DNA from: Desulfosarcina widdelii
GTDB lineage: Bacteria > Desulfobacterota > Desulfobacteria > Desulfobacterales > Desulfosarcinaceae
Assembly (NCBI RefSeq): GCF_009688965.1
Contig: NZ_AP021875.1
Span: 4,650,001 to 4,714,000 of the forward strand
DNA length: 64,000 bases
Reading direction: 5' to 3'
Shown: in pieces, positions 50,782 to 59,799 of the stretch
Position numbering within the stretch: the stretch's first letter is position 1
Layout of the letters: every line of letters begins with the position of its first letter
The notes under the pieces: model-generated
Told to the model about the DNA's origin: nothing
The model's input: only the letters and a program-made list of their open reading frames with translations
Database searches by the model: none
Translations under genes and position numbers: made by a program

Positions 50782-52539
50782 TCAATCGATACCATTGGGC
50801 TGGCCCATGCGCAGCGGTCCGCCTCGGGCCGTGGTCCACAAAAGGCAGTCGCATCCCGAGCCGGGAACCGAGAAGATATCCATGCCATGATCGAAGGTCT
50901 GGACCATGATCTCCAACTGGCCGTCGCCGTCCAGATCCGCAACGGTCGGAGCCGCCGGGGCCCCATTGCCGTTGCCGTTGTAGCCCGGATCGGGCAGTGC
51001 GATGTCGTACAGTTGGCTGCCGTCGGCACCCAGGATAACCAGGCGGCCGGAGTCGCTGACATCGGGGTCCCCGAAAGTCGAAAACACCACTTCGGGCGAG
51101 CCGTCCCGATTCAGGTCGGCCACCACGGGTTCGGAGGCGTACATGATCGTTTTGCCATGGGTGTAATTGTATCGCCAGATCATGCTTGCATCGGAATCGA
51201 AGCAGCTCATGAAACCGTCGTTGAGCGAAACGACGATCTCCTTTCGGGCATCTCCCTGCAGATCCACAATGGCGGCCGCCGGAACGCCGGCCGGAGGATA
51301 CCATCCATCCACCTCGATGGGAAAATCGCCCCGCGGCGGCATTTCCCAGCCCGGTTTGCGCATGGCCGACCGGCTGCCGTCGCCGTAAGCCCCCTCCAGA
51401 ACCACGACGGCATAGGCCTGGGTTTCGTAGGGAATGTTGCGCTCCACATTGGGCATGCCGATCACCTCGTTTTCTCCGTCCAGGTCGAGATCCGCCACGT
51501 GAGGGGGAGAGGCGGTCCACTGCAGCCATTCGGTCCAGGAGGGGTTGGGCCAGGTTCCAGTATGCAGGTGGTAGTGGTCCTCCTCCACATCCGGATCGTA
51601 CCAGCGGATGAACTGCCCCCAGGTCAGGCGGGCGCCTGAGTACTCGCTGCTGCGGTTGGTGAACCAGGAAGACGCATCGATGGCTTCTCCGTCGGGGTCG
51701 AAAGCCTGGATGTGATGGTTGTCATAGGTGACGGTGATCTCCTGCTGCGCATCGTCGTCGATATTTCCCACGGCGACATTCAGACCGTAGCACCCGTATC
51801 CGCTGTGCCCCATTTCGTTGCGGTCCGCATCGCCGCCTTCGCCGGTGCGGTTGTTGTAGCGCGGCCAGGCGTCATAGGCCAATCCGTCCGGCTGGTAGAG
51901 ATTGCCGTCGGCCGACCAGACGAATACCTGGGCGCCGCCCTGGTACGTTGCCAGGGTCTGAGTGGTGGTGGCAATGATCTCGATGGAGCCGTTGCCGTCC
52001 AGATCGGCTGCCGCCAGCCCGCGCACCTCCGGAGAACTGCCGGAACAGGTGGTGTCCTGTGGCCAGCCGGATTTCAGGGAGAACTGGTGGTTGATCCATT
52101 CATAGGCGTAGACGTGGCGCCCCTGGCCGCAGACGATGTCCATGATGCCGTCCCCTTCCATATCCGCCACGACGTGGGGCGCATACACACGGCTTCCGTT
52201 GCCGTCCGCTTTATCGATCAGGTCGCCGTCGGGGGTAAAGGCATACAGGGAGTAGTAGGCGGCGATGAGTTCGTTCTCGCCGTCGTCGTCCAGATCGGCC
52301 ACGACGGGCGAGGCGAACCAGGAGGTCTGCCCGGACAGATTGGCCACCCATACCGGCCGCTGTACTTCTCCGTCGCTTACGCCAGCGGTGCACACCGGGT
52401 TGCGCTCTCCTCCGGTGGAGCTGCCGCTCGATGTTCCGGAGGAAGAGACTTGCCCAGAGCCACTGACGCCGCCGCCACCGCAGCTTGTCCAAATCAGCCC
52501 GAACGCCAACAGGAAGATGGGAAAAAGCCTTCCGACCAT
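50782..52539 (-). CDS. FG-GAP/VCBS repeat surface lipoprotein
   Basis: This 585-residue protein has a lipoprotein signal (LFPIFLLAFGLIWTSC with the lipid-bearing Cys before GGGG), a Ser/Gly linker and at least eight Asp-rich calcium-binding FG-GAP-type repeats such as DLDDDGENELIAAYYS, DMEGDGIMDIVCGQ, DLDGNGSIEIIATT, DLNRDGSPEVVFST and DLDGDGQLEIMVQT. It should fold as a beta-propeller outside the cell, for binding a partner or polymer. AAGGAG precedes the start. It is convergent with hutC (8-bp gap). Confidence 0.9.
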   Translation of the reverse strand: MVGRLFPIFLLAFGLIWTSCGGGGVSGSGQVSSSGTSSGSSTGGERNPVCTAGVSDGEVQRPVWVANLSGQTSWFASPVVADLDDDGENELIAAYYSLYAFTPDGDLIDKADGNGSRVYAPHVVADMEGDGIMDIVCGQGRHVYAYEWINHQFSLKSGWPQDTTCSGSSPEVRGLAAADLDGNGSIEIIATTTQTLATYQGGAQVFVWSADGNLYQPDGLAYDAWPRYNNRTGEGGDADRNEMGHSGYGCYGLNVAVGNIDDDAQQEITVTYDNHHIQAFDPDGEAIDASSWFTNRSSEYSGARLTWGQFIRWYDPDVEEDHYHLHTGTWPNPSWTEWLQWTASPPHVADLDLDGENEVIGMPNVERNIPYETQAYAVVVLEGAYGDGSRSAMRKPGWEMPPRGDFPIEVDGWYPPAGVPAAAIVDLQGDARKEIVVSLNDGFMSCFDSDASMIWRYNYTHGKTIMYASEPVVADLNRDGSPEVVFSTFGDPDVSDSGRLVILGADGSQLYDIALPDPGYNGNGNGAPAAPTVADLDGDGQLEIMVQTFDHGMDIFSVPGSGCDCLLWTTARGGPLRMGQPNGID

Positions 52540-53070
52540 AGCGGTTCTCCTTGCTTTATCGGGTACCTTCGTAAAACAGGAAAGAGCAATAGATTGTCTA
52601 TTGCAACCGGCGTTCCGATTGTTTGAAACGGCGTTTTTTGAAGCAAAGTCGAGTTGTTAGTATTTGGTAAGTGTCGGTCAGAGTGTTCGGTGAACCATCT
52701 TTGCACAGCCAACGTGAAAATTGCTGTACCTGCAAAAATTGATGAACTCGTAAAAAGTGCTGCTCTCGTCATGCCGGAATTGATCCGGTATCCAGAGCGT
52801 ATTGAAAAGACGGGATAGAACTCAGGTTTCACCGCGAGCGTCGGCATGTGCCGTAATAGTCATATACACCTTCCAAAACAGACGATCATCCTCTCCGGCT
52901 TGGGGTTTAGTCCTTGATTTGTGGGGGTAAATCAGACCATAATGCCCCGAACCAACAGAAAAACCCCTTTAAAAATCTAAATGTTGTCGATTCAGAACCG
53001 TTTCGTTTAAACTACACTTTTTGCGTCAGCTGCGCACCGAAAAAACTTTTAATCGTTGTGTGTAGAAAAA
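52540..53070. other. Intergenic gap, change to lower GC
   Basis: These 531 bp hold the FG-GAP gene promoter and then pass into AT-richer sequence. No gene or repeat is supported. Confidence 0.4.
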
Positions 53071-53637
53071 ATGGAATCAAAGAAAGCTTTTATCAAATTC
53101 AATAATGAAGGAATTATTATCGGACGCCTTTTGGTAGCATATGCCGACATAGAGCTTAGTCTTTTTCATTGTGTTAATGTGACGCGAGATGACTTTGATA
53201 CAGTATATAAGGCTATGTTCAAGGAAAGGGGAGAATCGCGTCGTATTGGCATGGCTGACACGTTTGGCAGGCAAAATTACCATAAACTTGGACTTGGCAC
53301 TCAGTTCGAAATGGCCATTAGTTCAGTTCGTTATTGCTTGAAAATTCGGAACCAATATGCCCACTGCGTTTGGTATGATGATTCTAGCGGTTTTTTGGCA
53401 TATGCAAACTTGGAAGAAGGAACCGAAAGCAATAAAGCCGTGCACAATTTTAAAGAGTTGACTATCCGGCATATAGATATTGCGACCCTAAACCTTCAGG
53501 AGCAATATTTTGAATATACTGATTCCTTGTTGGCATGGGTGAATTTTGAGGGCCGGCGCATTGCTGGAAAACCATCCAAGCCTCCAAAACCCGCGCCAAA
53601 ACAAATCAAACAGCCGAAACTTTATCTTGAAATATGA
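53071..53637 (+). CDS. Unknown soluble protein of the accessory block
   Basis: This 188-residue protein starts MESKKAFIKFNNEGIIIGRL and is mostly helical, with AYADIELSLFHCVNVTRDDF, KIRNQYAHCVWYDDSSGFLA and a basic Pro/Lys tail (PSKPPKPAPKQIKQPKLYLE). The RNQYAHCVW pattern resembles the RNxxAH core of HEPN-like or Abi-type helical proteins, but this is weak. Codon use is AT-richer than neighbours, suggesting horizontal transfer. It lies upstream of an AAA ATPase gene. Confidence 0.65.
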   Translation: MESKKAFIKFNNEGIIIGRLLVAYADIELSLFHCVNVTRDDFDTVYKAMFKERGESRRIGMADTFGRQNYHKLGLGTQFEMAISSVRYCLKIRNQYAHCVWYDDSSGFLAYANLEEGTESNKAVHNFKELTIRHIDIATLNLQEQYFEYTDSLLAWVNFEGRRIAGKPSKPPKPAPKQIKQPKLYLEI

Positions 53638-53777
53638 GAAATGGAGGCACACCATCATGTGATGGACATAGATTGGGATCTCGCTGATGATCACCCCAGC
53701 CGGTCAGCATCACGTTGGGCTTCAATGGAGAAATAGAGACTCACATTCAACCCGTTATAGAAAATTAAAGAAACAAA

Positions 53778-54482
53778 ATGAGCAATCACGTAATTAGTGT
53801 TACACTGCACGACGAAAATTATCCATCTGATAGTGATTACCCCTTCTCTTTACCAATATTTCATGAAACGAAACGAATTACGATCGATTTTCCGGTAACT
53901 TTTTTTGTCGGAGAGAACGGCACGGGAAAGTCTACTTTTCTGGAGGCAATTGCCCTCGCAAGTGGTATTCATATCTGGCGCAAGCGTGACGGTGCGCGCT
54001 ACCAGGTTAACCCGTATGAAAAACTACTACACAAATATATTTCGTTGGAATGGGCCAATGGAAAGGTTCCCGGATCCTATTTTGGCTCGGAAATCTTCAA
54101 CGACTTCAGAAGAATGGTCGATAATTGGGCCGCCTCCGACCCCGGACAGTTGCAGTATTTTGGTGGAAAATCGCTTGTTACCCAATCGCATGGCCAATCG
54201 ATGATGTCTTATTTTCGTTCGCGTTACAAGATAAAGGGAATCTATTTTCTGGATGAACCGGAAACAGCGCTATCTCCCAGAAGTCAACTTGAATTTCTGG
54301 ATATTCTTCGTGAAAATGCCAAGGAAGGACATGCACAGTTTATCATAGCAACACATTCCCCCATTTTAATGGGTTTCGAAGGCGCTAAGATATACAATTT
54401 CGACCATAGTCCGTTGGACGCAATTGAGTACCGTGAAACCGAACATTATCAGATCTACAAGAGCCTTCTTCAGGCGAGATAA
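53778..54482 (+). CDS. AAA-type (ABC/SMC-like) predicted ATPase
   Basis: This 234-residue protein has Walker A VGENGTGKST (45-54), a Q-loop-free insert, a GGKSLVTQSHGQSMMSYF signature-like region and Walker B YFLDEPETALSP (about 172-183), then THSPILMGF with the switch His. This is the small stand-alone AAA_15/AAA_23-type ATPase. Such proteins occur both as housekeeping genes of unknown role and as parts of defence or retron-like systems. No nuclease is fused. It lies 140 bp after the unknown gene at 53071. Confidence 0.85.
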   Translation: MSNHVISVTLHDENYPSDSDYPFSLPIFHETKRITIDFPVTFFVGENGTGKSTFLEAIALASGIHIWRKRDGARYQVNPYEKLLHKYISLEWANGKVPGSYFGSEIFNDFRRMVDNWAASDPGQLQYFGGKSLVTQSHGQSMMSYFRSRYKIKGIYFLDEPETALSPRSQLEFLDILRENAKEGHAQFIIATHSPILMGFEGAKIYNFDHSPLDAIEYRETEHYQIYKSLLQAR

Positions 54483-54517
54483 AAATTTCATTCAATTCCC
54501 TTTAAAAGAGGTAACCG

Positions 54518-55057
54518 ATGTCAGCGAAAGAAAATTTTGCGAATGCATTTGGTACCTTAATTTGTGGTGTTGTCGCCTTTGCTTTTGGTGTTTTTATCCC
54601 CTTTAAAATAATAACTGCCGAAAACCACACAATTTTTGCAGAAATCGGAAATCTTCGTTTTATCGGCCCTGCCTTTATTTTAATTGGACTTCTCGGAACG
54701 TTGGCGTGCTACTGGAATTTTATTTTCGACGCCAAAGGCGCCCCGCTCATTGAAGGAATGCAAAAGCATCTGATTGTCAAAGGGCTTTACAGGCATGTCC
54801 GGAATCCGATTTATATTTCGTGGTACCTTATCCTATTTGGGGAGGCGGTCTATTTCCAATCTCTGGATTTGCTGATTTATCTCGCAGGTTGGATGGTTTT
54901 CTTCCATATCAAGGTTGTTTATTCCGAAGAGCCTTATTTGAGCGTTACCTTTGGAGAGTCATATGAATCCTATCGCAACTCGGTCCGTCGGTGGGTTCCA
55001 CGTTTTAAAGCTTATAATGTAGAAACAAATGAGTTTGAAAATGAAAAAACCATCTAA
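54518..55057 (+). CDS. Isoprenylcysteine carboxyl methyltransferase-like membrane protein
   Basis: This 179-residue membrane protein has four to five hydrophobic segments and the ICMT/phospholipid-methyltransferase core KGLYRHVRNPIYISWYLILF, then EEPYLSVTFGESYESYRNSV and RRWVP. The HVRNP...EEP...Y pattern is the SAM-binding signature of this family. Bacterial members methylate lipids, quinols or unknown substrates. It lies 35 bp after the ATPase gene with AAGAGGT upstream. Confidence 0.87.
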   Translation: MSAKENFANAFGTLICGVVAFAFGVFIPFKIITAENHTIFAEIGNLRFIGPAFILIGLLGTLACYWNFIFDAKGAPLIEGMQKHLIVKGLYRHVRNPIYISWYLILFGEAVYFQSLDLLIYLAGWMVFFHIKVVYSEEPYLSVTFGESYESYRNSVRRWVPRFKAYNVETNEFENEKTI

Positions 55058-55068
55058 AATTTCTCAAA

Positions 55069-55941
55069 ATGGTACTGCACATGAGTGAAAATATGACGAC
55101 TTCCCCTGAGAACTTTTCTCATAGTAAACTTCCGGTCGTGAAAAAAACTGTATTTCGTATGGGAGTCGCCGGTTCATACGGCATTGATTCCTCGGATATC
55201 CGATGGGCCGCTGAGTACGGTGCAAACTACTGGGTCTGGGGTAGAGGGTTCGGCAAGGTTACAGACGGAATCAGAGACGTCATCAAACATGAACGTGACA
55301 ACCATGTGGTTAGCCTGCTGGGATGGGGTTATTTCGGGTGGCAGGTACGGCGGAGTGTTGAAAATGCCCTGCGAAAGCTGGGTACCGATTATTTGGATGT
55401 TTTCAAGTTGGGGTGGCTTGGGAGAACATCAATTTACAGCAAGGGAATAATCGATACCCTTCTGAAGCTCAAGCAAGAACAAAAGATATTGAGCTTCGGC
55501 ACAAGCATTCATGATCGAAAGAGGGCCGGCCGGCTGGCGCTGAACTCGGAGATCGATCTGTTCATGATCCGCTACAACGCCAAGCATACTGGCGCTGAAG
55601 AGGATATCTTTCCTCACCTTTCGAAGCGAAATCCCGCTGTGGTCAGCTATACAGCTTTGGCTTGGGGGCAGCTGATCAGGCCGTTAAAAGGCGTTGTTAT
55701 GCCTCCCTGGCCAGGAGGGGAAATTTTCAATGGCCCACCTCTTTCGCCGGAACTTTGCTACCGGTTCGTTCTGTCGAATCCACATGTACACGTTGTGTTG
55801 ACCGGACCGCAGAACCGGGAGCAACTCCGCCAGAATCTGGCTGCGGTAAAGAAGGGGCCGTTGGAGGCGGATGAAATGAATTGGGTCAGGCATTACGGTC
55901 AGTTGGTCAAATCGAAGAAAAGGCTTGATTACGTGAAATAG
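55069..55941 (+). CDS. Aldo/keto reductase-family protein
   Basis: This 290-residue TIM-barrel protein has the AKR pieces VRRSVENALRKLGTDYLDVF, LLKLKQEQKILSFGTSIHDR, DLFMIRYNAKHTGAEEDIFP and SNPHVHVVLTGPQNREQLRQ. The usual catalytic Tyr segment near the N terminus (GxxYG) is replaced by NYWVWGRGFG, so activity cannot be assumed. Starts at 55069 or 55081 are both possible. It lies 11 bp after the ICMT-like gene. Confidence 0.85.
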   Translation: MVLHMSENMTTSPENFSHSKLPVVKKTVFRMGVAGSYGIDSSDIRWAAEYGANYWVWGRGFGKVTDGIRDVIKHERDNHVVSLLGWGYFGWQVRRSVENALRKLGTDYLDVFKLGWLGRTSIYSKGIIDTLLKLKQEQKILSFGTSIHDRKRAGRLALNSEIDLFMIRYNAKHTGAEEDIFPHLSKRNPAVVSYTALAWGQLIRPLKGVVMPPWPGGEIFNGPPLSPELCYRFVLSNPHVHVVLTGPQNREQLRQNLAAVKKGPLEADEMNWVRHYGQLVKSKKRLDYVK

Positions 55942-56017
55942 ACACCTCTTAAATTGGAGGTGCCTGACCGTGCTGAACAGTTGGTATTTTCAATATGATG
56001 AGTAAAAAAGGACCCTA

Positions 56018-56224
56018 TCAATCTTTTTTGAATGATACTTTTACCCGTGCACGGTAGTCGGTAATTTTACCGTCTTCCACCGTCATATCTAATTTTGTAA
56101 TTTCCGCCACTCTGATGTCTTTCAAAGATTCCGATGCGGCATACACAGCATTGTCCGCCGAAATTTCCCAATTTGCCTGGCTTGTTCCCACCAAATCTAT
56201 GACTTTGTAAACGCTATCGCCCAT
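56018..56224 (-). CDS. Dodecin-family flavin-binding protein
   Basis: This 68-residue protein begins MGDSVYKVIDLVGTSQANWE and ends DYRARVKVSFKKD, matching dodecins, small dodecameric flavin or CoA storage and buffering proteins. The Trp in QANWEI corresponds to the flavin-stacking residue. AAGGAGAG precedes the start. It is monocistronic. Confidence 0.94.
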   Translation of the reverse strand: MGDSVYKVIDLVGTSQANWEISADNAVYAASESLKDIRVAEITKLDMTVEDGKITDYRARVKVSFKKD

Positions 56225-56603
56225 TGATCTCTCCTTTTTCAGTTGATCGTTGAATTACCGTTAAAAGGAACCATTCAATTCAGCCAACAACCCCATTGAT
56301 ATGCTCAATAGCCAATGACTGAATCTACTTCAGGCAGACGCAAATTGGCGAAAAGTTAATGCGGTCACACCGGCGTAAGGAATACTAATTGAGAATACCT
56401 TTCGTTGGGGAGTCCTGTCAAATCTTGAATTTAATTTCTCCAGCCAACAAAATTTGGGACGCATGTAGTTACTTGCTGGAGCTTTTAGACCATGCACAAT
56501 TCGCAGGATATCTCCGTCTGCTCCAAAAGGCTTTGTTTCCGTCCCGGTCACACCACGGGATTGAGCCCGGTATGTGACCCGTCTGCGGAACCGAGGCCGT
56601 GCA
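56225..56603. other. Intergenic gap before the repeat
   Basis: No gene is supported. The last 60 bases (about 56545-56603) are weakly similar to the sequence upstream of the second repeat copy (about 63275-63327), so the duplicated unit may once have been longer than the 274 bp that still match closely. Confidence 0.45.
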
Positions 56604-56877
56604 AAAGAAATGCAAAAAACGCGTTGCGAGTTTTTGCATTTGTTTGAATTGTATTAGAAAACCGATGGGTTACAATCGCAATCAGAAATAGAAACCATTT
56701 TGCCTGTGAAAGGAGACCCATCCATGAGAAACAACCGGTTCGCCATCAACACTGTCGTCGGAATCGTATTGTCCTTATTCACTTTTAACGGAGTCCAAGC
56801 TGCCGCCACGCCCGAGACCGAGGCCGTCATCCACTCCGAACGGCCGGCCGTGGAAGTGATGTTCGTTCTGGACACCA
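56604..56877 (+). repeat. 274-bp direct repeat, copy 1 (VWA gene promoter and 5' end)
   Basis: This matches 63328-63601 without gaps and with only a few substitutions (for example in AACGCG/AACCTG and near 56672-56677). It contains the inverted pair GCAAAAAACnnGTTGCGAGTTTTTGC, the ribosome site AAAGGAGA and the first 51 codons of the VWA-domain gene. It ends abruptly after GACACCA, where the copies diverge completely. Confidence 0.95.
56724..56877 (+). pseudogene. Truncated 5' copy of the VWA-domain protein gene
   Basis: The first 51 codons are nearly identical to the gene at 63448: MRNNRFAINTVVGIVLSLFT, the signal peptide, then VEVMFVLDT. The copy is cut in the middle of the DxSxS metal-binding motif and runs on into unrelated codons to a stop at 56975. 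It still has promoter, ribosome site and signal peptide, so an 83-residue exported fragment could be made, but not a VWA domain. Confidence 0.92.
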
Positions 56878-57286
56878 GATGTGATCTGGTGATTTGGCAG
56901 GAAAGCTTCGGACATTATTGGACAAAATTACCTCAGTTCCAGTTATCCAATGTGAACGTGTGTACCAGTATGTGACTGGTCTTGGCAAGCCTTTTGTCAT
57001 AGATGACACCCTTGCTACGCTTACCCTTCCTGTAAATCCATCCCAATCTGCCAAAACACAATTAGCCTGTGTATGTTCGGACACTTGGAGTAATTGATCC
57101 CGTGCATGGCACGGTTGCAACAATTCCCAATGATGTGGGCAGTATGTGTAGGTAAGTGGTCAGGAATACGTATGATTTATACGAATTAGAGCTTGTCAGT
57201 TTGTGGGCAGAGGATTGTTAGTATTACTAAAGTTTTCGACAAATCTGCCGTAAAGCAAATAAAACCAGTGGAAGGAAGGGATTGAA
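56878..57286. other. Junction region after the truncated VWA copy
   Basis: No gene with a clear start is seen. A short plus-strand frame (about 56930-57097; VTGLGKPFVIDDTLATLTLP) looks protein-like and may be the tail of a lost gene. AAGGAAGGG just before 57287 is the ribosome site of the next gene. Confidence 0.4.
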
Positions 57287-57943
57287 ATGGCCCAGACCAT
57301 CAAGGACAAACTTAAAGAATTGGAAAGGCATAATCGTCTCCTGACGGACAATCTTGTGGATGCTGTCTGGGTAATGAATGCAGGCACCTTGGTATACGAG
57401 TACATCACTCCCTCAATATTTGATATCAGCGGATACACCGCAGATGAACTCATCAATACATCAATTGCCGAACGGCTGTTGCCAGAATCACTTAAGAAGG
57501 CCACTGATATGTTAGAAGGGGCTATTAAAGGTTATGAGCAAGGCGTTCGGGAGTCGAAAACCGTGGAACTGGAGTTAGTCCATAAGAATGGCGGAACATA
57601 CTGGATAGAGGTTCAGGTAAGGTTTATGGAAGATGCTGGCAGCCCACTCAAGCTCGTAGGCGTCACCAGAAACATAACAGCCAGAAAAACAGCCGAGCTG
57701 AAACTGGAAGATCAAAATCACAAACTGGCCGAGGCTTTGGCGGAAAAAGAACGCCTACTGAAAGAGATCAAGGTTCTGCGAAGCATGTTGCCAATCTGTA
57801 GCGGTTGCAAGCGCATCCGTGATGATGACAATAAATGGTGGCCTCTCGACGCATACGTCCAAGCGCACACAGACTCAAAAATCACCCATACCATCTGTCC
57901 AGACTGCAAGGATGTGTATTACCCAAACTACGGGAAAAAATGA
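57287..57943 (+). CDS. PAS-domain sensor protein with C-terminal CxxC zinc-like domain
   Basis: This 218-residue protein has an N-terminal helix (TIKDKLKELERHNRLLTDNL), a PAS domain with PAC end (ITPSIFDISGYTADELINTS ... VGVTRNITARKTAELKLE), a coiled coil (EALAEKERLLKEIKVLRSML) and a C-terminal domain ICSGCKRIRDDDNKWWPLDA with THTICPDCKDVYYP. The two CxxC pairs are likely a zinc site; the same tail occurs on many Desulfobacterota response regulators and PAS proteins. No kinase or other output domain is present. It is followed by a STAS-like gene 11 bp later. A frameshifted paralogue lies at 21927-22590. Confidence 0.9.
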   Translation: MAQTIKDKLKELERHNRLLTDNLVDAVWVMNAGTLVYEYITPSIFDISGYTADELINTSIAERLLPESLKKATDMLEGAIKGYEQGVRESKTVELELVHKNGGTYWIEVQVRFMEDAGSPLKLVGVTRNITARKTAELKLEDQNHKLAEALAEKERLLKEIKVLRSMLPICSGCKRIRDDDNKWWPLDAYVQAHTDSKITHTICPDCKDVYYPNYGKK

Positions 57944-57954
57944 GGCTGTAAAGC

Positions 57955-58155
57955 ATGCCGATACAACGACACACAGATCAGGCTTATCGCCTGACTACAC
58001 TGACGGCCATAGGTGAACTGACTCCTGATGAGCTTATGAAGGTCGTTGAATCTTTCAAGATCGATCCCCCAGAACTAAATATCCTGTGGGACTTTCGTAA
58101 AGCCCATCCTTCCAGATCCTTTGGTGTGGAGTCTAGTGCTCATCCACAGGAATAA
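57955..58155 (+). pseudogene. STAS/SEC14-like protein gene, 5' part, split by an insertion sequence
   Basis: The first 45 residues (SIDE: QAYRLTTLTAIGELTPDELM, NILWDFRKAH) align with the start of the intact 125-residue protein at 61870-62247 (ALTIFTVEGELTFEEQMNAL, NVLWDFRLMK). It then stops near the left end of the transposase unit. The matching 3' part lies at 59800-60054. It was probably translated after the PAS gene. Confidence 0.8.
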
Positions 58156-58176
58156 CTACCTGTAATAAATAAGAAA

Positions 58177-58282
58177 CGCGCATTTTGTAGTGGTTTTTCT
58201 CTTCTCTTTGTAGTATATTGAAAGTCGCCAAACAACCAATATCACTACAAAAGAAAGAAAGGAGCCGATCACAAAATGCGCG
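58177..58282 (+). promoter_or_regulatory. Inverted repeat hiding the transposase start codon
   Basis: CGCGCATTTTGT (58177-58188) is the exact reverse complement of ACAAAATGCGCG (58271-58282), which contains the transposase ATG. A transcript entering from outside would pair the two and bury the start codon; one starting between them would not. This is a known way for insertion sequences to prevent read-through expression. The role here is inferred. Confidence 0.6.
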
Positions 58283-59634
58283 AAAAATGGCAAAAACAGA
58301 TGCCCCTGATGCCTCAGATCAAAGACCACGCCCAAGCAAAAGAACTTACAGCTATCAGTGGTATCATCGATGCTCACCCTATCATCTGTGATCGCGTTCT
58401 TCAAGATTTGAACAAGGGCAAGCTGGTGGCCTATCGAACTGGGGCTGACGGCATGAGCGCCGACCAGGTACTGCGTTGTGCTATCGTCAAAATCCTTTTC
58501 GGTTTTACGTATGATGAACTGGCATTTCATATTGTCGATTCGCAGGCATTGAGTTGGTTCTGCCGGATCGGTATCGCCGACAAGGGATACAAAAAATCCG
58601 CCCTGAACAAAAATATCAAAGGCATATCGGACGCCACCTGGGAACTGATCAATGCGGATCTTTTGGGATATGCGAAGCAAAAGGGCATTGAAAAGGGCCG
58701 ACAGGTCCGGGTCGATTGCACGTGCGTTGAAACTCACATCCATCATCCCACCGACTCCAACCTGCTGTGGGATGGTGTTCGCGTGTTGACGAGGCTGCTG
58801 AAGCGCTTCCGGGATGAATCGGGGATCACAGTTCCTGACTTCCATAACCATACCCGTGTTGCCAAACGACGGATGCTGGCGGTGATGAATGCCAAACGGA
58901 AAAACAAGCGTAAGGTTGCCTATGTGGACCTGCTCAAAACCAGTCGCAAAGTGGTTGGGTACGCTCATAAGGCAGTCGCTGCGATCAATGCCGGTGCGAC
59001 CTGCGACCCGCTGGTCATGACGATTGGCTTCCAGATCGAACATTTTGTCGATCTGACCCGCAGGGTGATCCACCAGACCGAACGCCGGGTTCTTCATGGA
59101 GAAACGGTCGATGCCAAAGACAAAGTAGTATCGTTGTTCGAGCCACATACCGATATCATCGTCAAGGATAGGCGCGATACGCTGTTTGGTCACAAAATCT
59201 GTCTGACCGGAGGCGCGTCGAACCTTATTTTGGACTGTGTCATCACCGAAGGCAATCCGGCCGACGCCGACCTGACGATACCGATGCTTGAGCGGCAAAA
59301 ACAAATTTATGGCCGCTATCCCCTCAAGGCCAGCTTCGACGGCGGTTTTGCATCCAAGGAAAACTTGAAGCGAGCCCAATCGCGTAAGATCAAAGACGTC
59401 TGCTTTGCCAAGAAACGAGGTCTATCTGAAACCGACATGTGCCGCAGCCAATATGTGTATCGTCGATTGCGCCGCTTTCGAGCGGGTATTGAATCCGGTA
59501 TCTCCTGGCTGAAGCGTTGCCTTGGCCTGACCCGCTGTACCTGGAAAGGATGGGACTCGTTTAAATCCTATGTTTGGTCTTCGATTGTGGCCGCCAACCT
59601 GCTGACCATCGCCAGGGGAAAAACAGCCACTTGA
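58276..59634 (+). CDS. DDE transposase (ISNCY/ISDol1-like)
   Basis: This 452-residue enzyme has an N-terminal DUF772-like domain (LRCAIVKILFGFTYDELAFH) and a DDE catalytic core: Asp in QVRVDCTCVETHIHHPTD, Asp in LKASFDGGFASKENL and Glu in RAGIESGISWLKR. Length and N terminus (REKWQKQMPLMPQIKDH) recall ISNCY-family ISDol1 transposases, first seen in a Desulfobacterota genome; the subgroup is from memory. It appears full length and intact. Confidence 0.88.
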   Translation: MREKWQKQMPLMPQIKDHAQAKELTAISGIIDAHPIICDRVLQDLNKGKLVAYRTGADGMSADQVLRCAIVKILFGFTYDELAFHIVDSQALSWFCRIGIADKGYKKSALNKNIKGISDATWELINADLLGYAKQKGIEKGRQVRVDCTCVETHIHHPTDSNLLWDGVRVLTRLLKRFRDESGITVPDFHNHTRVAKRRMLAVMNAKRKNKRKVAYVDLLKTSRKVVGYAHKAVAAINAGATCDPLVMTIGFQIEHFVDLTRRVIHQTERRVLHGETVDAKDKVVSLFEPHTDIIVKDRRDTLFGHKICLTGGASNLILDCVITEGNPADADLTIPMLERQKQIYGRYPLKASFDGGFASKENLKRAQSRKIKDVCFAKKRGLSETDMCRSQYVYRRLRRFRAGIESGISWLKRCLGLTRCTWKGWDSFKSYVWSSIVAANLLTIARGKTAT

Positions 59635-59799
59635 GACCTTAATCGATTCCGCATCGTGAAAACTGGTTGAACAAGTGCGCTTGCATTAAGCCGATTTCGG
59701 TAAATTAGCCACAAACCGATGTAGCGATGGTGAGAAAAATCCTGCCGAGGATTTTACCACTCTATTTTTTTTGCGACTCGGCTCTGAAAATTACCATTT

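Larger units (their letters stand above)
58160..59790. mobile_element. Insertion sequence carrying an ISNCY/ISDol1-like transposase
   Basis: The unit splits a STAS-like gene whose halves end near 58155 and resume near 59797. It holds one transposase gene and a hairpin AAAATCCTGCCGAGGATTTT (59737-59756) near the right end. I could not find convincing terminal inverted repeats or a target duplication, so the ends are estimates from the disrupted gene. Confidence 0.75.

Noticed and set aside
56330..56551. 73-codon open frame on the minus strand before the repeat
   Set aside because: No ribosome site, no family resemblance and no conservation with the second repeat flank.
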